In this document: positions 5,832-6,181 of the stretch, piece after piece
How the letters are laid out: the number at the start of each line of letters is the position of its first letter
Numbering within the stretch: the stretch's first letter is position 1
DNA from: CAYUTA01 sp964447605
Lineage (GTDB): Bacteria; Bacillota; Clostridia; Christensenellales; CAG-138
DNA length: 6,181 nucleotides
NCBI GenBank assembly: GCA_964447605.1
Contig: CAYUTA010000095.1
Location: forward strand, 1 to 6,181
Reading direction: 5' to 3'
Made by a program: the position numbers and the translations under genes
The notes under the pieces: model-generated
What the model was told of the DNA's origin: nothing
The model's database searches: none
What the model saw: only the letters and a program-made list of their open reading frames with translations

Positions 5832-5851
5832 TAGTCCAAATTAGACTATAA
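5819..5851. promoter_or_regulatory. Probable operator: three alternating GACTAT half-sites
   Basis: GACTAT occurs at 5819-5824 (plus), 5831-5836 (minus, read as ATAGTC) and 5844-5849 (plus). The last two form TTATAGTC-N7-GACTATAA, an 8-bp inverted repeat (5829-5851) whose centre A5840 is flanked by AA/TT, so nearly the whole 23 bp is symmetric. The first two form GACTAT-N6-ATAGTC. The dyad covers the spacer between the boxes of the rightward promoter and touches the -35 position of the leftward one. Binding by the adjacent XRE protein is an inference from position and symmetry. Confidence 0.68.
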
Positions 5852-5852
5852 T
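5824..5852 (+). promoter_or_regulatory. Rightward near-consensus promoter under the operator
   Basis: TTGACT (5824-5829, one base off consensus) and a perfect TATAAT (5847-5852) are separated by exactly 17 nt. Transcription should start near 5859, about 45 nt before the ATG at 5905. The 23-bp dyad lies between and over these boxes, so a bound repressor would block RNA polymerase directly. Confidence 0.75.
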
Positions 5853-5904
5853 TTTCGATGTATTATCCTATTATGTATGAAAATAGCTTGCGCTGGAGGA
5901 CGAC

Positions 5905-5988
5905 ATGGCGCGGGAGCTGCCATTTGTCTGCCGGCAGGGCCTGCCGGACGGGGTCGCGCTGCTCAAATGGCTGAAGGCGCCGGCGTGA
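5905..5988 (+). CDS. Possible 27-residue protein, first frame of the rightward transcript
   Basis: An ATG at 5905 is preceded by GGAGGA (5895-5900) at good spacing and lies about 45 nt downstream of the predicted start of the rightward promoter. The frame encodes 27 residues beginning MARELPFVCRQG and containing VALLKWLKAP, then stops with TGA at 5986-5988. I do not recognise it. It could be a genuine small protein, a leader peptide controlling the next frame, or the remnant of a longer gene broken by a frameshift. Within it, CCGGCAG-GGC-CTGCCGG (5931-5947) forms a strong palindrome. Evidence for coding is the promoter and ribosome binding site; there is no family match. Confidence 0.42.
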   Translation: MARELPFVCRQGLPDGVALLKWLKAPA

Positions 5989-6181
5989 GCGAGAAGCAAG
6001 GAGGGGTTGTGAGGAATCAGCGCGGAACGGAAACGCGGGAAGCGCCCGTTGTGGCCGGCGAAACGGAACGATTGGAACGGAGCCTGCTTGCCGGGGGCGA
6101 TTGTGGCCGCCAATGGGGCGGCCCGGGCACAGCGAAGCGGCGTATGCCCGGCAAGACGCCCGCCGCGCAACCCAAAATGGA
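5985..6181 (+). CDS. Possible partial reading frame running off the right edge
   Basis: A GTG at 5985 overlaps the TGA of the 27-codon frame as GTGA, the arrangement typical of translationally coupled genes. The frame stays open to the window end (about 65 codons, beginning MSEKQGGVV). The same frame is open further upstream, to an ATG at 5877 that has no ribosome binding site; other in-frame candidates are the ATG at 5967 and the GTG at 6009, which follows AGGAGG (5999-6004) closely. The sequence is rich in Gly, Arg, Glu and Ala, and I do not recognise it. Another plus frame and a minus frame are also open here, as is common in GC-rich DNA, so this may not be coding. Perfect inverted repeats at 6105-6123 (GGCCGCC/GGCGGCC) and 6123-6151 (CCGGGCA/TGCCCGG) lie inside it. 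Confidence 0.25.
   Translation, partial: MSEKQGGVVRNQRGTETREAPVVAGETERLERSLLAGGDCGRQWGGPGTAKRRMPGKTPAAQPKM

Noticed and set aside
5871..6170. Minus-strand 99-codon frame at the right edge
   Set aside because: It is Ser/Arg/Ala-rich, has no recognisable domain and runs against the rightward promoter. Several frames are open here only because the DNA is GC-rich.

Overview
The window looks like a chromosomal piece of a high-GC member of the Clostridia. The basis is gene content: dusB, greA and a class II lysyl-tRNA synthetase lie together on one strand, an order common in clostridial genomes. Purine-rich Shine-Dalgarno sites and near-consensus sigma-A-type promoters also fit. I cannot name the genus from sequence alone.

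Left part (1-2973): an unrecognised membrane-anchored protein with a Pro/Thr/Ala-rich tail (14-808) is followed after 5 nt by the tRNA-dihydrouridine synthase gene dusB (814-1809). A multi-pass acyltransferase-3 family gene (1903-2973) then sits between dusB and greA, where many relatives have no such gene.

Middle part (2975-5326): a full-consensus promoter (TTGACA, 17 nt, TATAAT) starts one base after the acyltransferase stop codon and drives greA (3062-3532). lysS follows after about 270 nt, with its start best placed at 3806. No separate lysS promoter is visible, so greA and lysS are probably co-transcribed. The greA-lysS gap is non-coding and holds a 20-bp direct repeat and possible secondary structures.

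Right part (5327-6181): downstream of lysS lies a second repeat-rich non-coding stretch, with a perfect 31-bp direct repeat, a TTTGACGG inverted repeat, a strong hairpin and a probable intrinsic terminator at 5505-5537. A small Cro/CI-type repressor follows on the minus strand (5552-5779). Its coding and upstream DNA is clearly more AT-rich than the lysS side. Between it and the right edge is a divergent control region. Three GACTAT half-sites in alternating orientation overlap a rightward promoter (TTGACT, 17 nt, TATAAT) and a weaker leftward one. The rightward promoter leads into a 27-codon reading frame with a good ribosome binding site, whose stop overlaps a possible GTG start of a frame that stays open to the window edge. 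This resembles the lysogeny-type switch at the end of a mobile element, but no integrase or other element gene lies in the window.

Functionally the core genes serve translation and transcription (tRNA modification, tRNA charging, rescue of stalled RNA polymerase). The acyltransferase and the repressor module look like additions to that core.
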